Position numbers and translations under genes: made by a program
Notes under the pieces: model-generated
Seen by the model: only the letters and a program-made list of their open reading frames with translations
What the model was told of the DNA's origin: nothing
The model's database searches: none
In this document: piece after piece, positions 46,644-56,185 of the stretch
Layout of the letters: each line of letters starts with the position of its first letter
Numbering within the stretch: the stretch's first letter is position 1
DNA from: Actinomadura atramentaria DSM 43919
GTDB lineage: Bacteria; Actinomycetota; Actinomycetes; Streptosporangiales; Streptosporangiaceae
DNA length: 64,000 nucleotides
Assembly (NCBI RefSeq): GCF_000381885.1
Contig: NZ_KB907210.1
Coordinates: forward strand, 248,001 to 312,000
Direction: 5' to 3'

Positions 46644-48482
46644 GTGCCGTCCACTGATACGACCGCGCCCAGACGCGTGAACCCCCGCGTGCTCCGCGAG
46701 GGGCTGGGGGTGATGGCGGTCGCCGTCCGGGCCGAGCCCCGCGTGTTCGCGCTCGCCGTCGGGGCGAGCGCGCTGTACGCGGCGACGACCGTCGGGACCG
46801 CGCAGGTCCTCGGCCGCGTCACCGGGCGCGTCGTGCTGCCCGCGTTCGCGGAGGGCCGTGCGACGGCGGGCGCGCTGACCGCCGCCGCGCTGGCGATCGT
46901 CGCCGTGGCGTTCTTCAAGGCGATCGGCGTGGCGGGCCGCCGCTTCTACGCCGGGCTCATGCAGTACCGGATGCAGGCCGCGTACCGGCGGGCCGTGACG
47001 CGCCGGTACCTGGAGCTCCCGGCGGCGTGGCACCAGCGGCACCCGGCGGGGCAGCTCCTGTCGAACGCCAACGCGGACGTGGAGGCGGCGTGGGCGCCGC
47101 TCGCGCCGCTGCCGATGGCGGTGGGCGTGCTCGTCATGCTCGTCATCGCGGCGGTGGCGATCGTGCTCGTGGACCCCGTCGTCGCGATCGTGGCGTTCTG
47201 CGTGTTCCCGGCCGTCGCGCTACTGAACCTGCTGTACCAGCGGCGGCTCGCCCCGGCCGCGACGCGCGCGCAGCGGCTGCGCGGCGAGGTCAGCGAGGTC
47301 GCGCACGAGAGCTTCGAGGGCGGCCTGGTCGTCAAGACGCTCGGCCGGGAGGCCGCCGAGACCGAGCGGTTCGCGCGCAGCGCCCGCGAGCTGCGGGACG
47401 CCAACATCGCGGTCGGGCGCGTCCGCGGCCTGCTGGACCCGATGCTGGAGGCGCTGCCGAACCTCGGCGTGCTGGCCGTCCTGCTGGTCGGGTCCGCGCG
47501 GCTGGAGTCGCACGCGATGTCGGCGGGCGACCTGGTGAGCGTCGCGTACCTGTTCACGCTGCTGTCGTGGCCGATCCGCGCGCTCGGCTGGGTGCTGGCG
47601 GACGTGCCGCGCAGCGTCGTCGGCTGGCGGCGGGTCCGGGCGGTGCTGGACGAGCGGGCCGCGATGCCGCACGGCGCGGCGGGCCTGCCCGGCGACGGCC
47701 CGCTCGCGCTGGAGGTCCGCGACGTCCGGTTCGGCTACGGCGACGGCGAGGTGCTGCGGGGCGTGTCGTTCGACGCCGCGCCCGGCCGGACCGTCGCGGT
47801 CGTCGGGACGACCGGGTCGGGCAAGTCCACGCTGACGTCGCTGGTGGTGCGGCTGGTGGACCCGGAGGCGGGCACGGTCCTGCTCGACGGCGCCGACGTG
47901 CGGCAACTGGGCGCGGACGCGGTCCCGGCCGCCGCCGCGCTCGTCCCGCAGCAGGCGTTCCTGTTCGACGACACGGTCCGCGGCAACGTCACGCTCGGCC
48001 TCGACGTCCCCGACGAGCGGGTGTGGGAGGCGCTGCGGCTCGCGCAGGCGGACGGGTTCACCGCCGGTCTCCCGGACGGCCTGGACACGCGGGTCGGCGA
48101 GCGCGGCGCGACGCTGTCGGGCGGCCAGCGGCAGCGGCTCGCGCTGGCGCGGGCGCTGGTGCGGCGGCCCCGGCTGCTGGTGCTGGACGACGCGACGTCC
48201 AGCGTGGACCCGCAGGTCGAGGCGCGCATCCTGGCGGGCCTGCGCGGCCTCGCCGAGGACGGCGCGGGCGCGACCGTCCTGGTGGTCGCCTACCGGAAGG
48301 CGACGATCGCGCTGGCCGACGAGGTCGTGTTCCTGGAGCGCGGCCGGGTCGGCGCGCGCGGGACGCACGCGGACCTGCTGGAACGCTCCCCCGGCTACCG
48401 CGACCTCGTCACCGCCTACGAGCGGGCCGAGGCGGAGCGGGCGGCGGAGCGCGGCGCGAGCGGCGAGGAGGCCGTGCGATGA
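46644..48482 (+). CDS. ABC exporter half-transporter with degenerate nucleotide site
   Basis: A 612-residue fusion of a six-helix exporter domain and an ATPase. Walker A GTTGSGKST and signature LSGGQRQRLALARAL are intact. However the catalytic Glu after Walker B is Asp (LLVLDDATSS) and the H-loop His is Tyr (LVVAYRKATI). This matches the degenerate half of heterodimeric exporters such as LmrCD or TM287/288. GTG at 46644 has GGAG at good spacing; the frame is open to 46560 but that part includes the leader hairpin. It overlaps the partner's start by four bases. Substrate unknown. Confidence 0.92.
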   Translation: MPSTDTTAPRRVNPRVLREGLGVMAVAVRAEPRVFALAVGASALYAATTVGTAQVLGRVTGRVVLPAFAEGRATAGALTAAALAIVAVAFFKAIGVAGRRFYAGLMQYRMQAAYRRAVTRRYLELPAAWHQRHPAGQLLSNANADVEAAWAPLAPLPMAVGVLVMLVIAAVAIVLVDPVVAIVAFCVFPAVALLNLLYQRRLAPAATRAQRLRGEVSEVAHESFEGGLVVKTLGREAAETERFARSARELRDANIAVGRVRGLLDPMLEALPNLGVLAVLLVGSARLESHAMSAGDLVSVAYLFTLLSWPIRALGWVLADVPRSVVGWRRVRAVLDERAAMPHGAAGLPGDGPLALEVRDVRFGYGDGEVLRGVSFDAAPGRTVAVVGTTGSGKSTLTSLVVRLVDPEAGTVLLDGADVRQLGADAVPAAAALVPQQAFLFDDTVRGNVTLGLDVPDERVWEALRLAQADGFTAGLPDGLDTRVGERGATLSGGQRQRLALARALVRRPRLLVLDDATSSVDPQVEARILAGLRGLAEDGAGATVLVVAYRKATIALADEVVFLERGRVGARGTHADLLERSPGYRDLVTAYERAEAERAAERGASGEEAVR

Positions 48483-50275
48483 CGACGGCGGTGGAGAAGG
48501 CGGCCCCGGCGACGGGGTTGGACGACACGGCGGAGACCGAGGGCGCGCTGCGCACCCTGCGGCGCGGCATGGCGCTCAGCCCGGAGTTCCGGGCGGGCCT
48601 GGCGGTGACGGTGCTGCTGGCGCTGCTGGCGACGGCGGGCCGGGTGGTCGTGCCCGTCGCGGTGCAGCAGACCATCGACCGGGGCCTGTCCGGCGGCGAG
48701 CCCGACCTGGGGTTCGTCCGGCTGATGGTGCTCGTGTGCGCGGTGGCGGTGCTGCTGACGGCGGCGTGCGCGTACGCGATGAACGTCCGGCTGTACCGGA
48801 CGTCGGAGTCGGGGCTGACGAGCCTGCGCGTGCGGGCGTTCCGGCACGTCCACGATCTGTCGATGCTGACGCAGAGCGGTGAGCGGCGCGGCGCGCTGGT
48901 GTCGCGCGTGACCGGCGACGTGGACCAGATCAGCAACTTCATGCAGTACGGCGGACTGATGATGATCATGTCCGCGGGGCAGCTCGTCATCGCGACGATC
49001 CTGATGGCCGTCTACTCGTGGCCGCTGGCGCTGCTGGTCTGGGCGGCGTTCGTGCCGCTGGCGTTCGCGCTGCGGCGGTTCCAGCGGCTCATCTCGGCCG
49101 CGTACACGAGGGTGCGGGAGCGGATGGGCGACCTGCTCGCGGCCGTCAGCGAGTCGGTGGTCGGCGCGGCGGTGATCCGCGCGTACGGCGCGCAGGAGCG
49201 CACGTCGCGGCGGGTGGACGCGGCCGTCGACGGGCACCGCGCCGCGCAGACGCGCGCGCAGGCGATGGTGGCGCTGACGTTCCCGACGAGCGAGCTGGTC
49301 GCGGCGGCCGCGACGGCGGGCGTCGTGGTGGCCGGGACGCTGCTGGGCGTCGGCGGGCACCTCAGCGCCGGGAAGCTGGTGGCGTTCCTGTTCCTGGTGA
49401 CGCTGTTCGTCAGCCCGATGCAGACGGCCACCGAGGTCCTCAACGACGCGCAGAACGCCATCGCGGGCTGGCGGCGGGTGCTCGGCGTGCTCGACACCGC
49501 GCCGGACGTCGCGGACCCGGGCGAGGCCGGGACGTCGCTCGCGCGGGGGCCGATCGAGGTGCGGTTCGAGGGCGTCTCGTTCGCGTACCCGGGCGGTCCG
49601 ACGGTGCTGCACGACGTCGACGCGGTGATCGCGCCGCGCTCGCGGATCGCCGTCGTCGGCGAGACCGGTTCGGGCAAGACGACGTTCGCGAAGCTGCTGA
49701 CCCGGCTGATGGACCCGGCGTCGGGCCGCGTCCTGGTGGACGGCGTGCCGCTCGACCGGGTGCGGTTCTCGTCGCTGCGGGAGCGGATCGTCATGGTTCC
49801 GCAGGACGGTTTCCTGTTCGACGCGCCGCTGGCCGACAACATCCGGTTCGGCCGCCCCGGCGCGTCCGACGAGGACGTCCGCCGCGCCCTCACCGACCTG
49901 GGCCTGGCCGACTGGCTGGACGGCCTCCCGCGCGGCCTGGACACCCCCGTGGGCCAGCGCGGCGAGTCGCTGTCCGCCGGCGAACGCCAACTGGTGGCCC
50001 TGGCCCGCGCCTACCTGGCCGACCCGGACCTTCTGGTCCTGGACGAGGCGACGTCGGCCGTGGACCCGGCGACGGAGACGAGAATCCAGCGGGCGCTCGA
50101 CAACCTGACCCGGGGCAGGACCGCGATCTCCATCGCCCACCGCCTCTCCACGGCCGAGTCCGCGGACGAGGTGATCGTCTTCGACGCCGGCCGCATCGTC
50201 CAGCGCGGCCCCCACACGGCCCTGGCCGGGACGCCGGGCGCCTACGCGGACCTGTACGCGTCCTGGAGCAGGTGA
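48479..50275 (+). CDS. ABC exporter half-transporter (catalytic partner)
   Basis: A 598-residue partner. The exporter domain has about six helices; the ATPase has Walker A GETGSGKTT, a signature LSAGERQLVALARAY (LSAGE rather than LSGGQ), Walker B LLVLDEATSAVDP with catalytic Glu, and H-loop SIAHRLST. So its own catalytic residues are intact, and its altered signature pairs with the partner's degenerate site. Starts with ATGA overlap on the first subunit. Likely drug, peptide or lipid export; the substrate cannot be deduced. A HEAT-like gene follows at 22 bases. Confidence 0.93.
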   Translation: MTTAVEKAAPATGLDDTAETEGALRTLRRGMALSPEFRAGLAVTVLLALLATAGRVVVPVAVQQTIDRGLSGGEPDLGFVRLMVLVCAVAVLLTAACAYAMNVRLYRTSESGLTSLRVRAFRHVHDLSMLTQSGERRGALVSRVTGDVDQISNFMQYGGLMMIMSAGQLVIATILMAVYSWPLALLVWAAFVPLAFALRRFQRLISAAYTRVRERMGDLLAAVSESVVGAAVIRAYGAQERTSRRVDAAVDGHRAAQTRAQAMVALTFPTSELVAAAATAGVVVAGTLLGVGGHLSAGKLVAFLFLVTLFVSPMQTATEVLNDAQNAIAGWRRVLGVLDTAPDVADPGEAGTSLARGPIEVRFEGVSFAYPGGPTVLHDVDAVIAPRSRIAVVGETGSGKTTFAKLLTRLMDPASGRVLVDGVPLDRVRFSSLRERIVMVPQDGFLFDAPLADNIRFGRPGASDEDVRRALTDLGLADWLDGLPRGLDTPVGQRGESLSAGERQLVALARAYLADPDLLVLDEATSAVDPATETRIQRALDNLTRGRTAISIAHRLSTAESADEVIVFDAGRIVQRGPHTALAGTPGAYADLYASWSR

Positions 50276-50297
50276 ACGCCAGAAAGGACTTGCCCTT

Positions 50298-51566
50298 ATG
50301 TCGTCCTCTGCGCATTCTGGCCAGGTGAGCGATGATGTCATCAAGGAAGCGGCGAGCACGCTGCACGGTCAGTTGCAGCGGGGCCTGGGTCGTGCCGCGC
50401 GGCGGGCGGCGGAGCGTCGGGGCGCGGCGGAGCTGGTGTACGACTGCGTGCGGCGCGATCCGCGGTGGGATCGGCAGTGCGAGCGTCGTTCGCTGTACTA
50501 CGCGCGGTTGATGGTGGACCTGGAGATGCCGGTGGGTCCGCTGGCGGAGCATCTGTTCGACGCGGCGGACGTGTCGGACGAGGACGGTTCGCGGGCGCGG
50601 CTGGCGCTGGAGGTGCTGGCGGACCTGGTGCGGTTGAGCCGCCGGGAGGCGGCGTGGGTGCTGCGCGGGTACGCGGAGGAGGGCACGCACTGGTTCGACG
50701 CGGTGGAGGCGCTGGCGGAGCTGCGTGATCCGTCGTTGACGGTGGGGTTGGACGAGCTGGTGCTGGCGCGGTGCGACGACGGCGCGCTGGGCTGGCTGGT
50801 GGTGGACCAGGCGAATCCGGTGCTGGCGGGCTGGGTGGCGCGGCATCCGCGGATGGCGGCGGCGCTGGCCCGTAATCGGGACCGGGTGGGGCGGCGGCCG
50901 GAGCGGCGGGCGGCGTGCGGGGACCGGTCGGACGCGGAGCTGCTGGAGCTGGCGCGGGCGTGCGCGGACGAGTCGGTCGCGGCGATCTTCGAGTTGGGGC
51001 GGCGGCGCGCGCCGGGGCTGCTGGATCTGGCGGAGGAGCTGCTGCCGAGCCGGCCGAGCCGGTGGCGGGGCGCGATGGCGCGGGTGGTGCGGGAGTACGG
51101 GCCGGAGACGCTGCCGCGGGCGCGGTCGTGGGCGGTGTCGCGGGAGTGCCGGGACGTGGGGCTGGACATCGTCGCGCGGCACGGGACGCGGCAGGACATC
51201 CCGCTGCTGATGGAGGTGCTGCGGGGCGCGCTGGACATGGGCGACTGGTCGGGCGCGGTGAATCCGATCGAGGGGCTGGGCCGGTTGCGGGCGGGTGAGG
51301 CGGTGCCGCTGCTGAAGGCGGCGTGGACGGAGTCGCTGTACTCGTATCTGCGTCCGCGCGTGCTGACGGCGTTGACGCGGACGGCCCCGCACACGGCGGA
51401 GGCGTTCACGGTCGAGGGCCTGTGGGACTGCGAGGAGGGCGTGCGGGAGGTCGCGGTGCGGGCGGTGCCGCGCACGGAGGACACGGAGGTCCGGCTGCTG
51501 CGGTTGCAGTCGGACGGCGCGGAGGACGCGGAGGTGCGCGCCGCCGCGGCGGCCCGCCTGCTGTGA
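50298..51566 (+). CDS. HEAT-repeat-like protein of unknown function
   Basis: A 422-residue soluble, helical protein rich in Ala, Arg, Glu and Leu. It has several amphipathic helix pairs resembling HEAT repeats (LRDPSLTVGLDELVLARC, GLGRLRAGEAVPLLKAAW, EGVREVAVRAVPRTEDTEV). No catalytic motif or membrane segment seen. HEAT proteins are adaptors or scaffolds. An AAAGGA ribosome site precedes the ATG. It follows the ABC pair at 22 bases and may be cotranscribed; a role in regulating or assembling the exporter is only inference. Confidence 0.7.
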   Translation: MSSSAHSGQVSDDVIKEAASTLHGQLQRGLGRAARRAAERRGAAELVYDCVRRDPRWDRQCERRSLYYARLMVDLEMPVGPLAEHLFDAADVSDEDGSRARLALEVLADLVRLSRREAAWVLRGYAEEGTHWFDAVEALAELRDPSLTVGLDELVLARCDDGALGWLVVDQANPVLAGWVARHPRMAAALARNRDRVGRRPERRAACGDRSDAELLELARACADESVAAIFELGRRRAPGLLDLAEELLPSRPSRWRGAMARVVREYGPETLPRARSWAVSRECRDVGLDIVARHGTRQDIPLLMEVLRGALDMGDWSGAVNPIEGLGRLRAGEAVPLLKAAWTESLYSYLRPRVLTALTRTAPHTAEAFTVEGLWDCEEGVREVAVRAVPRTEDTEVRLLRLQSDGAEDAEVRAAAAARLL

Positions 51567-51610
51567 GCGCGCGGCCCGTCCTGTCGGGGCGGGCGGCTAC
51601 GCTGCGCGCC

Positions 51611-52786
51611 ATGCGGACGATCAGTACGGCCGAGCGGCGCGCGAGGCTCGCGGTGCGCCACCGGCTCGCGGCGGAGCACCGGACGGACGACCCGGCGGAG
51701 GTCGCGCGGGCGCTGGTGGCGCTGCACGCCACGGACCCGGCGACGGTGTACCTGTCGGCGGCGGCGCGCGGCCGGACGCTGGAGCCCGGCGCGGTGGAGG
51801 CGGCCCTGTACGACGACCGGGTCCTGCTGCGGACGCTGGCGATGCGGCGGACGATGTTCGTGGTGCCGGTGGAGACCGCGCCGGTGTTCCAGGCGGCGTG
51901 CTCGGACGATCTGGCGGCCAGGCAGTTGCGCACGTACGCGCGGTTCGTCGAGCGGGAGGGCGTCGCGGCGGACGGGTCCGCGTTCCTGGCGGACGCCGCC
52001 GAGCAGGCCCACGCGGCGCTGCTGGAGCTCGGCGCGGCGACGGGCGCGCAGCTCAGCGCGCGGGTTCCGGTGCTGCGCACGCTCGTCGATCCGGCGCCGG
52101 GCAAGGCGTACTCCAAGCCGACGAGCATCACGACGTGGGTGCTGGTCGTGCTGGGCGCGCAGGGCCGCGTCGTGCGGGGCCGCCCGAACGGCTCGTGGAT
52201 CAGCAGCCGGTACGTGTGGTCCCCGGTCGAGGCGTGGATTCCGGGCGGCGTCCCGGTGATGCCCGCCCCGGCGGCGCGCGCGGCGCTGGCGCGGGAGTGG
52301 CTGCGCGCGTTCGGCCCGGCCCCCGAGTCGGACCTGCGGTGGTGGACGGGCTGGACGGCCGCCCAGGTCCGCGCGGCGCTCGACAGGATCGACACGGTCG
52401 AGGTCGCGCTGGACGGCGGCCCCGGCCTCCTGCTGGCCGACGACACCGACCCGGTCGAGGCCCCGGAACCGTGGGCCGCCGTGCTGCCCGCCCTCGACCC
52501 GACGCCGATGGGCTGGAAGGACCGCGACTGGTTCCTCGGCCCGCACGCCCCCGCCCTGTTCGACCGCAACGGCAACATCGGCCCCACCGTCTGGTGGGAC
52601 GGCCGGATCGTGGGCGGCTGGGCGCAGCGCGCGGACGGGGAGATCGCCGTCCGGTTCCTGGAGGACGCGGGCGCGGACGCGCGGAAGGCCGTCGCCGCCG
52701 AGGCCGAGCGCGTCGCGGCGTTCTACGGCGGCGTGCGGGCGGTCCCCCGCTTCCGGACCCCCCTGCAGCGCGAGCTGACGGCCTGA
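51611..52786 (+). CDS. Winged-helix DNA-binding domain protein (HTH_42 / AlkZ-YcaQ superfamily)
   Basis: A 391-residue member of the HTH_42 family, which includes AlkZ and YcaQ, DNA glycosylases that remove bulky or crosslinked alkylated bases. Typical segments: ALVALHATDPATVYLSAAARG, AMRRTMFVVP, KAYSKPTSITTWVL, SWISSRYVWSPVEAW and PALDPTPMGWKDRDWFLG. At the place where I would expect the Gln-x-Gln/Asp catalytic motif the sequence reads HATD, so activity may differ; alignment by eye only. ATG at 51611. Located between the HEAT and acyl-CoA dehydrogenase genes. Confidence 0.85.
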   Translation: MRTISTAERRARLAVRHRLAAEHRTDDPAEVARALVALHATDPATVYLSAAARGRTLEPGAVEAALYDDRVLLRTLAMRRTMFVVPVETAPVFQAACSDDLAARQLRTYARFVEREGVAADGSAFLADAAEQAHAALLELGAATGAQLSARVPVLRTLVDPAPGKAYSKPTSITTWVLVVLGAQGRVVRGRPNGSWISSRYVWSPVEAWIPGGVPVMPAPAARAALAREWLRAFGPAPESDLRWWTGWTAAQVRAALDRIDTVEVALDGGPGLLLADDTDPVEAPEPWAAVLPALDPTPMGWKDRDWFLGPHAPALFDRNGNIGPTVWWDGRIVGGWAQRADGEIAVRFLEDAGADARKAVAAEAERVAAFYGGVRAVPRFRTPLQRELTA

Positions 52787-52803
52787 CGCGCCAAGATGTC
52801 CGC

Positions 52804-53955
52804 ATGGCCGTCGAACGCATGCTGCCCACGCCCGAAGCCGAGGACCTGATCGCGCTGACCCGCGAGATCGCCGCGAAGGAGCTCGCGCCCCGCGCCGCCG
52901 GCGCCGAGCGCGACGCGGCGTTCCCCCGCGAGGCGTTCCGCGTCCTCGGCCGGGCGGGCCTGCTCGGCCTGCCGTACCCGGAGGACGCGGGCGGCGGCGG
53001 GCAGCCGTACGAGGTGTACCTCCAGGTGCTGGAGGAGATCGGCGCGGTGTGGGCGTCGGTCGCGGTGGGCGTGAGCGTCCACACGCTGTCGTGCTTCGCG
53101 CCGCACTCGTTCGGGGCGGACGCGCTGCGCGGGCGGCTCCCGGACATGCTCGGCGGCGACCTGCTCGGCGGGTACGCGCTGTCGGAGGCGCAGGCCGGGT
53201 CGGACGCGGCCGCGCTGTCGACCCGCGCGGTCCGCGACGGCGACGTGTACCGCGTCACCGGGACGAAGATGTGGATCACGCACGGCGGCGAGGCGGACTT
53301 CTACGTCCTGTTCGCCCGCACGTCCGACGACGGCGGCCGCGGCATCTCGTGCTTCCTGGTGGACGGCGACCAGCCGGGCCTGACGTTCGGCGCGCCGGAG
53401 CGCAAGATGGGCCTGACCGGCTCCACGACGGCGCAGCTCCACTTCGACGACGCGCCCGTCCCCGCGGACCGCCGCATCGGCGCGGACGGCGAGGGCTTCC
53501 CGATCGCGCTCGCCGCACTGGACTCGGGCCGCCTCGGCATCGCCGCGTGCGCGGTCGGCCTGGCGCAGGGCGCGCTGGACCGCGCGGTGGCGTACGCCGC
53601 GGAGCGCGAGCAGTTCGGCCGCCCGATCATCGAGAACCAGGGCCTGGCGTTCCTGCTGGCCGACATGGCGGCGGCCGTGGAGTCGGCGCGCGCGACGTAC
53701 CTGGACGCGGCGCGCCGCAAGGACCGCGGCCTGCCGTTCGCGCGGCAGGCGTCCATCGCCAAGCTCGTCGCGACGGACGCGGCGATGCGGGTCACGACCG
53801 ACGCCGTGCAGGTCCTCGGCGGGTACGGCTACACGCGCGACTTCCCGGTGGAGCGGTACATGCGGGAGGCGAAGGTCATGCAGATCTTCGAGGGGACGAA
53901 CCAGATCCAGCGGATGGTCATCGGCCGCCACCTGGCGCGCGCCGCGCGCGGCTGA
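52804..53955 (+). CDS. Acyl-CoA dehydrogenase
   Basis: A 383-residue FAD flavoenzyme oxidising acyl-CoA to enoyl-CoA. FAD/substrate motifs YALSEAQAGSDAAALST and VTGTKMWITHGG are present, followed by a C-terminal helical domain with REQFGRPIIENQGLAFLLADM and the catalytic Glu in MQIFEGTNQIQRMVIGR. Chain-length preference cannot be read from sequence. ATG at 52804, 17 bases after the HTH_42 stop. Convergent with hisF with a strong hairpin between. Confidence 0.95.
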   Translation: MAVERMLPTPEAEDLIALTREIAAKELAPRAAGAERDAAFPREAFRVLGRAGLLGLPYPEDAGGGGQPYEVYLQVLEEIGAVWASVAVGVSVHTLSCFAPHSFGADALRGRLPDMLGGDLLGGYALSEAQAGSDAAALSTRAVRDGDVYRVTGTKMWITHGGEADFYVLFARTSDDGGRGISCFLVDGDQPGLTFGAPERKMGLTGSTTAQLHFDDAPVPADRRIGADGEGFPIALAALDSGRLGIAACAVGLAQGALDRAVAYAAEREQFGRPIIENQGLAFLLADMAAAVESARATYLDAARRKDRGLPFARQASIAKLVATDAAMRVTTDAVQVLGGYGYTRDFPVERYMREAKVMQIFEGTNQIQRMVIGRHLARAARG

Positions 53956-53960
53956 CGCGC

Positions 53961-53987
53961 GGCCGGGCCGGTCGCCCCGGCCCGGCC
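53961..53987. terminator. Bidirectional terminator between acyl-CoA dehydrogenase and hisF
   Basis: Perfect 11-bp stem (53961-53971 with 53977-53987), five-base loop, in the 37-base gap between the two convergent stops. GC-only, no U-tract. Confidence 0.75.
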
Positions 53988-53992
53988 CGCGT

Positions 53993-54763
53993 TCAGCGGA
54001 CGGGGTGCCCCGCCGCCCGCAGCGCCGTCTTGACGTCCCCGATCGTCAGCTCCCCGAAGTGGAACACGCTCGCGGCCAGCACCGCGTCCGCGCCCGCCGC
54101 GACGGCCGGGGCGAAGTGGTCCACCGCGCCCGCGCCGCCCGACGCGATCACAGGGACGGTCGTGGCCGCCCGGACTCTCTCCAGCATCTCCAGGTCGAAG
54201 CCGTGCTTGGTGCCGTCTGCGTCCATCGAGTTCAGCAGGATCTCGCCGACGCCCAGCTCCGCGCCGCGCCGCGTCCACTCGACCGCGTCGATGCCGGTGC
54301 CGCGCCGCCCGCCGTGCGTGGTGACCTCGTAGCCGGACTCGGTGACGGTGTCGCCGGTGACGCGGCGCGCGTCCACCGACAGCACGACGCACTGCGACCC
54401 GAACCGGTGCGCGGCCTCGCGCAGGAACTCCGGCCGCGCGATGGCGGCGGTGTTGATCGACACCTTGTCGGCGCCCGCGCGCAGCAGCCGGTCCACGTCC
54501 TCCACGGTGCGGACGCCGCCGCCGACCGTCAGCGGGATGAACACCTGCTCGGCGGTGCGGCGCACCACGTCGTAGGTGGTGGAGCGGTCGCCGCTGGAGG
54601 CGGTGATGTCGAGGAACGTCAGCTCGTCGGCGCCCTCGGCGTCGTAGCGGCGCGCCAGCTCGACCGGGTCGCCCGCGTCGCGGAGGTTCTGGAAGTTGAC
54701 GCCCTTCACCACGCGTCCCGCGTCCACGTCCAGGCACGGGATGACGCGTACCGCGACGCCCAT
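53993..54763 (-). CDS. hisF: Imidazole glycerol phosphate synthase, cyclase subunit
   Basis: A 256-residue TIM barrel joining HisH-derived ammonia with PRFAR to give IGP and AICAR. Catalytic Asp residues lie in [18 protein letters not shown] and VVLSVDARR; the phosphate sites are [11 protein letters not shown] and [11 protein letters not shown]. Starts with a TAATG overlap on priA (one base shared). Last gene of the seven-gene his block; hisH is upstream across priA. Confidence 0.97.
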   Translation of the reverse strand: MGVAVRVIPCLDVDAGRVVKGVNFQNLRDAGDPVELARRYDAEGADELTFLDITASSGDRSTTYDVVRRTAEQVFIPLTVGGGVRTVEDVDRLLRAGADKVSINTAAIARPEFLREAAHRFGSQCVVLSVDARRVTGDTVTESGYEVTTHGGRRGTGIDAVEWTRRGAELGVGEILLNSMDADGTKHGFDLEMLERVRAATTVPVIASGGAGAVDHFAPAVAAGADAVLAASVFHFGELTIGDVKTALRAAGHPVR

Positions 54764-55482
54764 TACTTGACCGCCGCCAGCGCCTCTTCGAGGGTGAACG
54801 CCCCGGCGTACAGGGCCTTGCCGACGATGGCGCCCTCGACGCCGTCGCCGGTGAGGGCGGCCAGGGCGCGCAGGTCGTCCAGCGAGGACACGCCGCCGGA
54901 CGCGACGACCGGCTTGTCGGTGCGGGCGCACACCTGCCGCAGCAGGTCGGTGTTGGGGCCGCGCAGCGTGCCGTCCTTGGTGACGTCGGTGACGACGTAG
55001 CGCGGGCAGCCGTCGGCCTCCAGCCGGTCCAGGACCTCCCACAGGTCGCCGCCCTCGCGCGTCCAGCCGCGCGCGGCCAGCGTCGTGCCGCGCACGTCGA
55101 GGCCGACCGCGATCCGGTCGCCGTGCGACTCGATGATCCTGCGGCACCACTCGGGGTTCTCCAGCGCGGCGGTGCCGATGTTGACGCGCGCGCAGCCGGT
55201 GGCGAGCGCGGCCTCCAGCGACGCGTCGTCGCGGATGCCGCCGGACAGCTCCACCTTCACGTCGAGCTTCCCGGTGACCTCGGCGAGCAGGTCGCGGTTG
55301 GAGCCGCGCCCGAACGCGGCGTCGAGGTCCACCAGGTGGATCCACTCCGCGCCCGCGCGCTGCCAGGCCAGCGCGGCCTCCAGCGGCGCGCCGTAGGAGG
55401 TCTCGGTGCCCGCCTCGCCCTGGACCAGCCGGACGGCCTGGCCGTCGGCGACGTCGACTGCGGGAAGGAGCGTCAGTGTCAT
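54763..55482 (-). CDS. priA: Bifunctional HisA/TrpF isomerase PriA
   Basis: A 239-residue TIM barrel. Catalytic Asp in [19 protein letters not shown] (residue about 10) and Asp/Thr in [13 protein letters not shown]; the phosphate sites SGGIRDD and ASGGVSS are present. Actinobacteria use PriA for both ProFAR isomerisation (His) and phosphoribosylanthranilate isomerisation (Trp); I see no separate trpF in the window, in keeping with this. The symbol rests on the actinobacterial context; by sequence alone it could be called hisA. 55 bases downstream of hisH. Confidence 0.93.
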   Translation of the reverse strand: MTLTLLPAVDVADGQAVRLVQGEAGTETSYGAPLEAALAWQRAGAEWIHLVDLDAAFGRGSNRDLLAEVTGKLDVKVELSGGIRDDASLEAALATGCARVNIGTAALENPEWCRRIIESHGDRIAVGLDVRGTTLAARGWTREGGDLWEVLDRLEADGCPRYVVTDVTKDGTLRGPNTDLLRQVCARTDKPVVASGGVSSLDDLRALAALTGDGVEGAIVGKALYAGAFTLEEALAAVK

Positions 55483-55537
55483 GGGTCTTCCTTGTCCGGA
55501 CGTGGATCGGGGTTGCGGGGGCGCGGGTCGGCGCGGG

Positions 55538-56185
55538 TCAGCGCAGGGTCGCGAGCCAGTTCTCCAGGAGCTGCGCTCCCGCGTCGCCGGACTTCTCCGG
55601 GTGGAACTGCGTCGCGCACAGCGCGCCGTTCTCCACGGCGGCGACGAACCGGTCGCCGTGCTCGGCCCAGGTGACCAGCGGCGGCGCGAGGTTGCCGAGC
55701 GGATCGGGCGCCAGTTCCCAGCGGCGCACCGCGTAGGAGTGGACGAAGTAGAACCGGGTGTCGGCGCCGAGGCCCGCGAAGAGCCGCGACCCGGCGGGCG
55801 CGTCCACGGTGTTCCAGCCCATGTGCGGCAGGACGGGCGCGTCGAGGCGTTCGACGGTGCCGGGCCACTCGGCGCAGCCCTCGGTGGTGGCGCCGTGCTC
55901 GACGCCCTTGCCGAACAGGATCTGCATGCCGACGCAGATGCCGAGGACGGGCCGCCCGCCCGCGAGCCGCCGTCCGATGATCTGCTCGCCGCGGATCGCG
56001 CGCAGCCCCGCCATGCAGGCCGCGAACGCGCCGACGCCCGGCACGACCAGCCCGTCTGCGGCGAGCGCCGCGTCCCAGTCGGCGGTGACGGTGACGTCCA
56101 CGCCGTGCCGCGCCACGGCCCGCTCGGCGGACCGCAGGTTGCCCGACCCGTAGTCCAGGACGACGATCGAGGCGCGCCCGCTCAC
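55538..56185 (-). CDS. hisH: Imidazole glycerol phosphate synthase, glutaminase subunit
   Basis: A 215-residue class I glutamine amidotransferase supplying ammonia to HisF. The nucleophile is in [13 protein letters not shown]; the catalytic His-Glu pair is in [18 protein letters not shown] is the oxyanion-side loop. GTG at 56185 overlaps the stop of the small membrane protein as GTGA; the in-frame GTG at 56191 is an alternative with a better-spaced GGGGGAG. Confidence 0.96.
   Translation of the reverse strand: MSGRASIVVLDYGSGNLRSAERAVARHGVDVTVTADWDAALAADGLVVPGVGAFAACMAGLRAIRGEQIIGRRLAGGRPVLGICVGMQILFGKGVEHGATTEGCAEWPGTVERLDAPVLPHMGWNTVDAPAGSRLFAGLGADTRFYFVHSYAVRRWELAPDPLGNLAPPLVTWAEHGDRFVAAVENGALCATQFHPEKSGDAGAQLLENWLATLR

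Noticed and set aside
54763..55482. Calling this plain hisA
   Set aside because: No trpF is present and actinobacteria use PriA for both reactions, though sequence alone does not prove dual activity.
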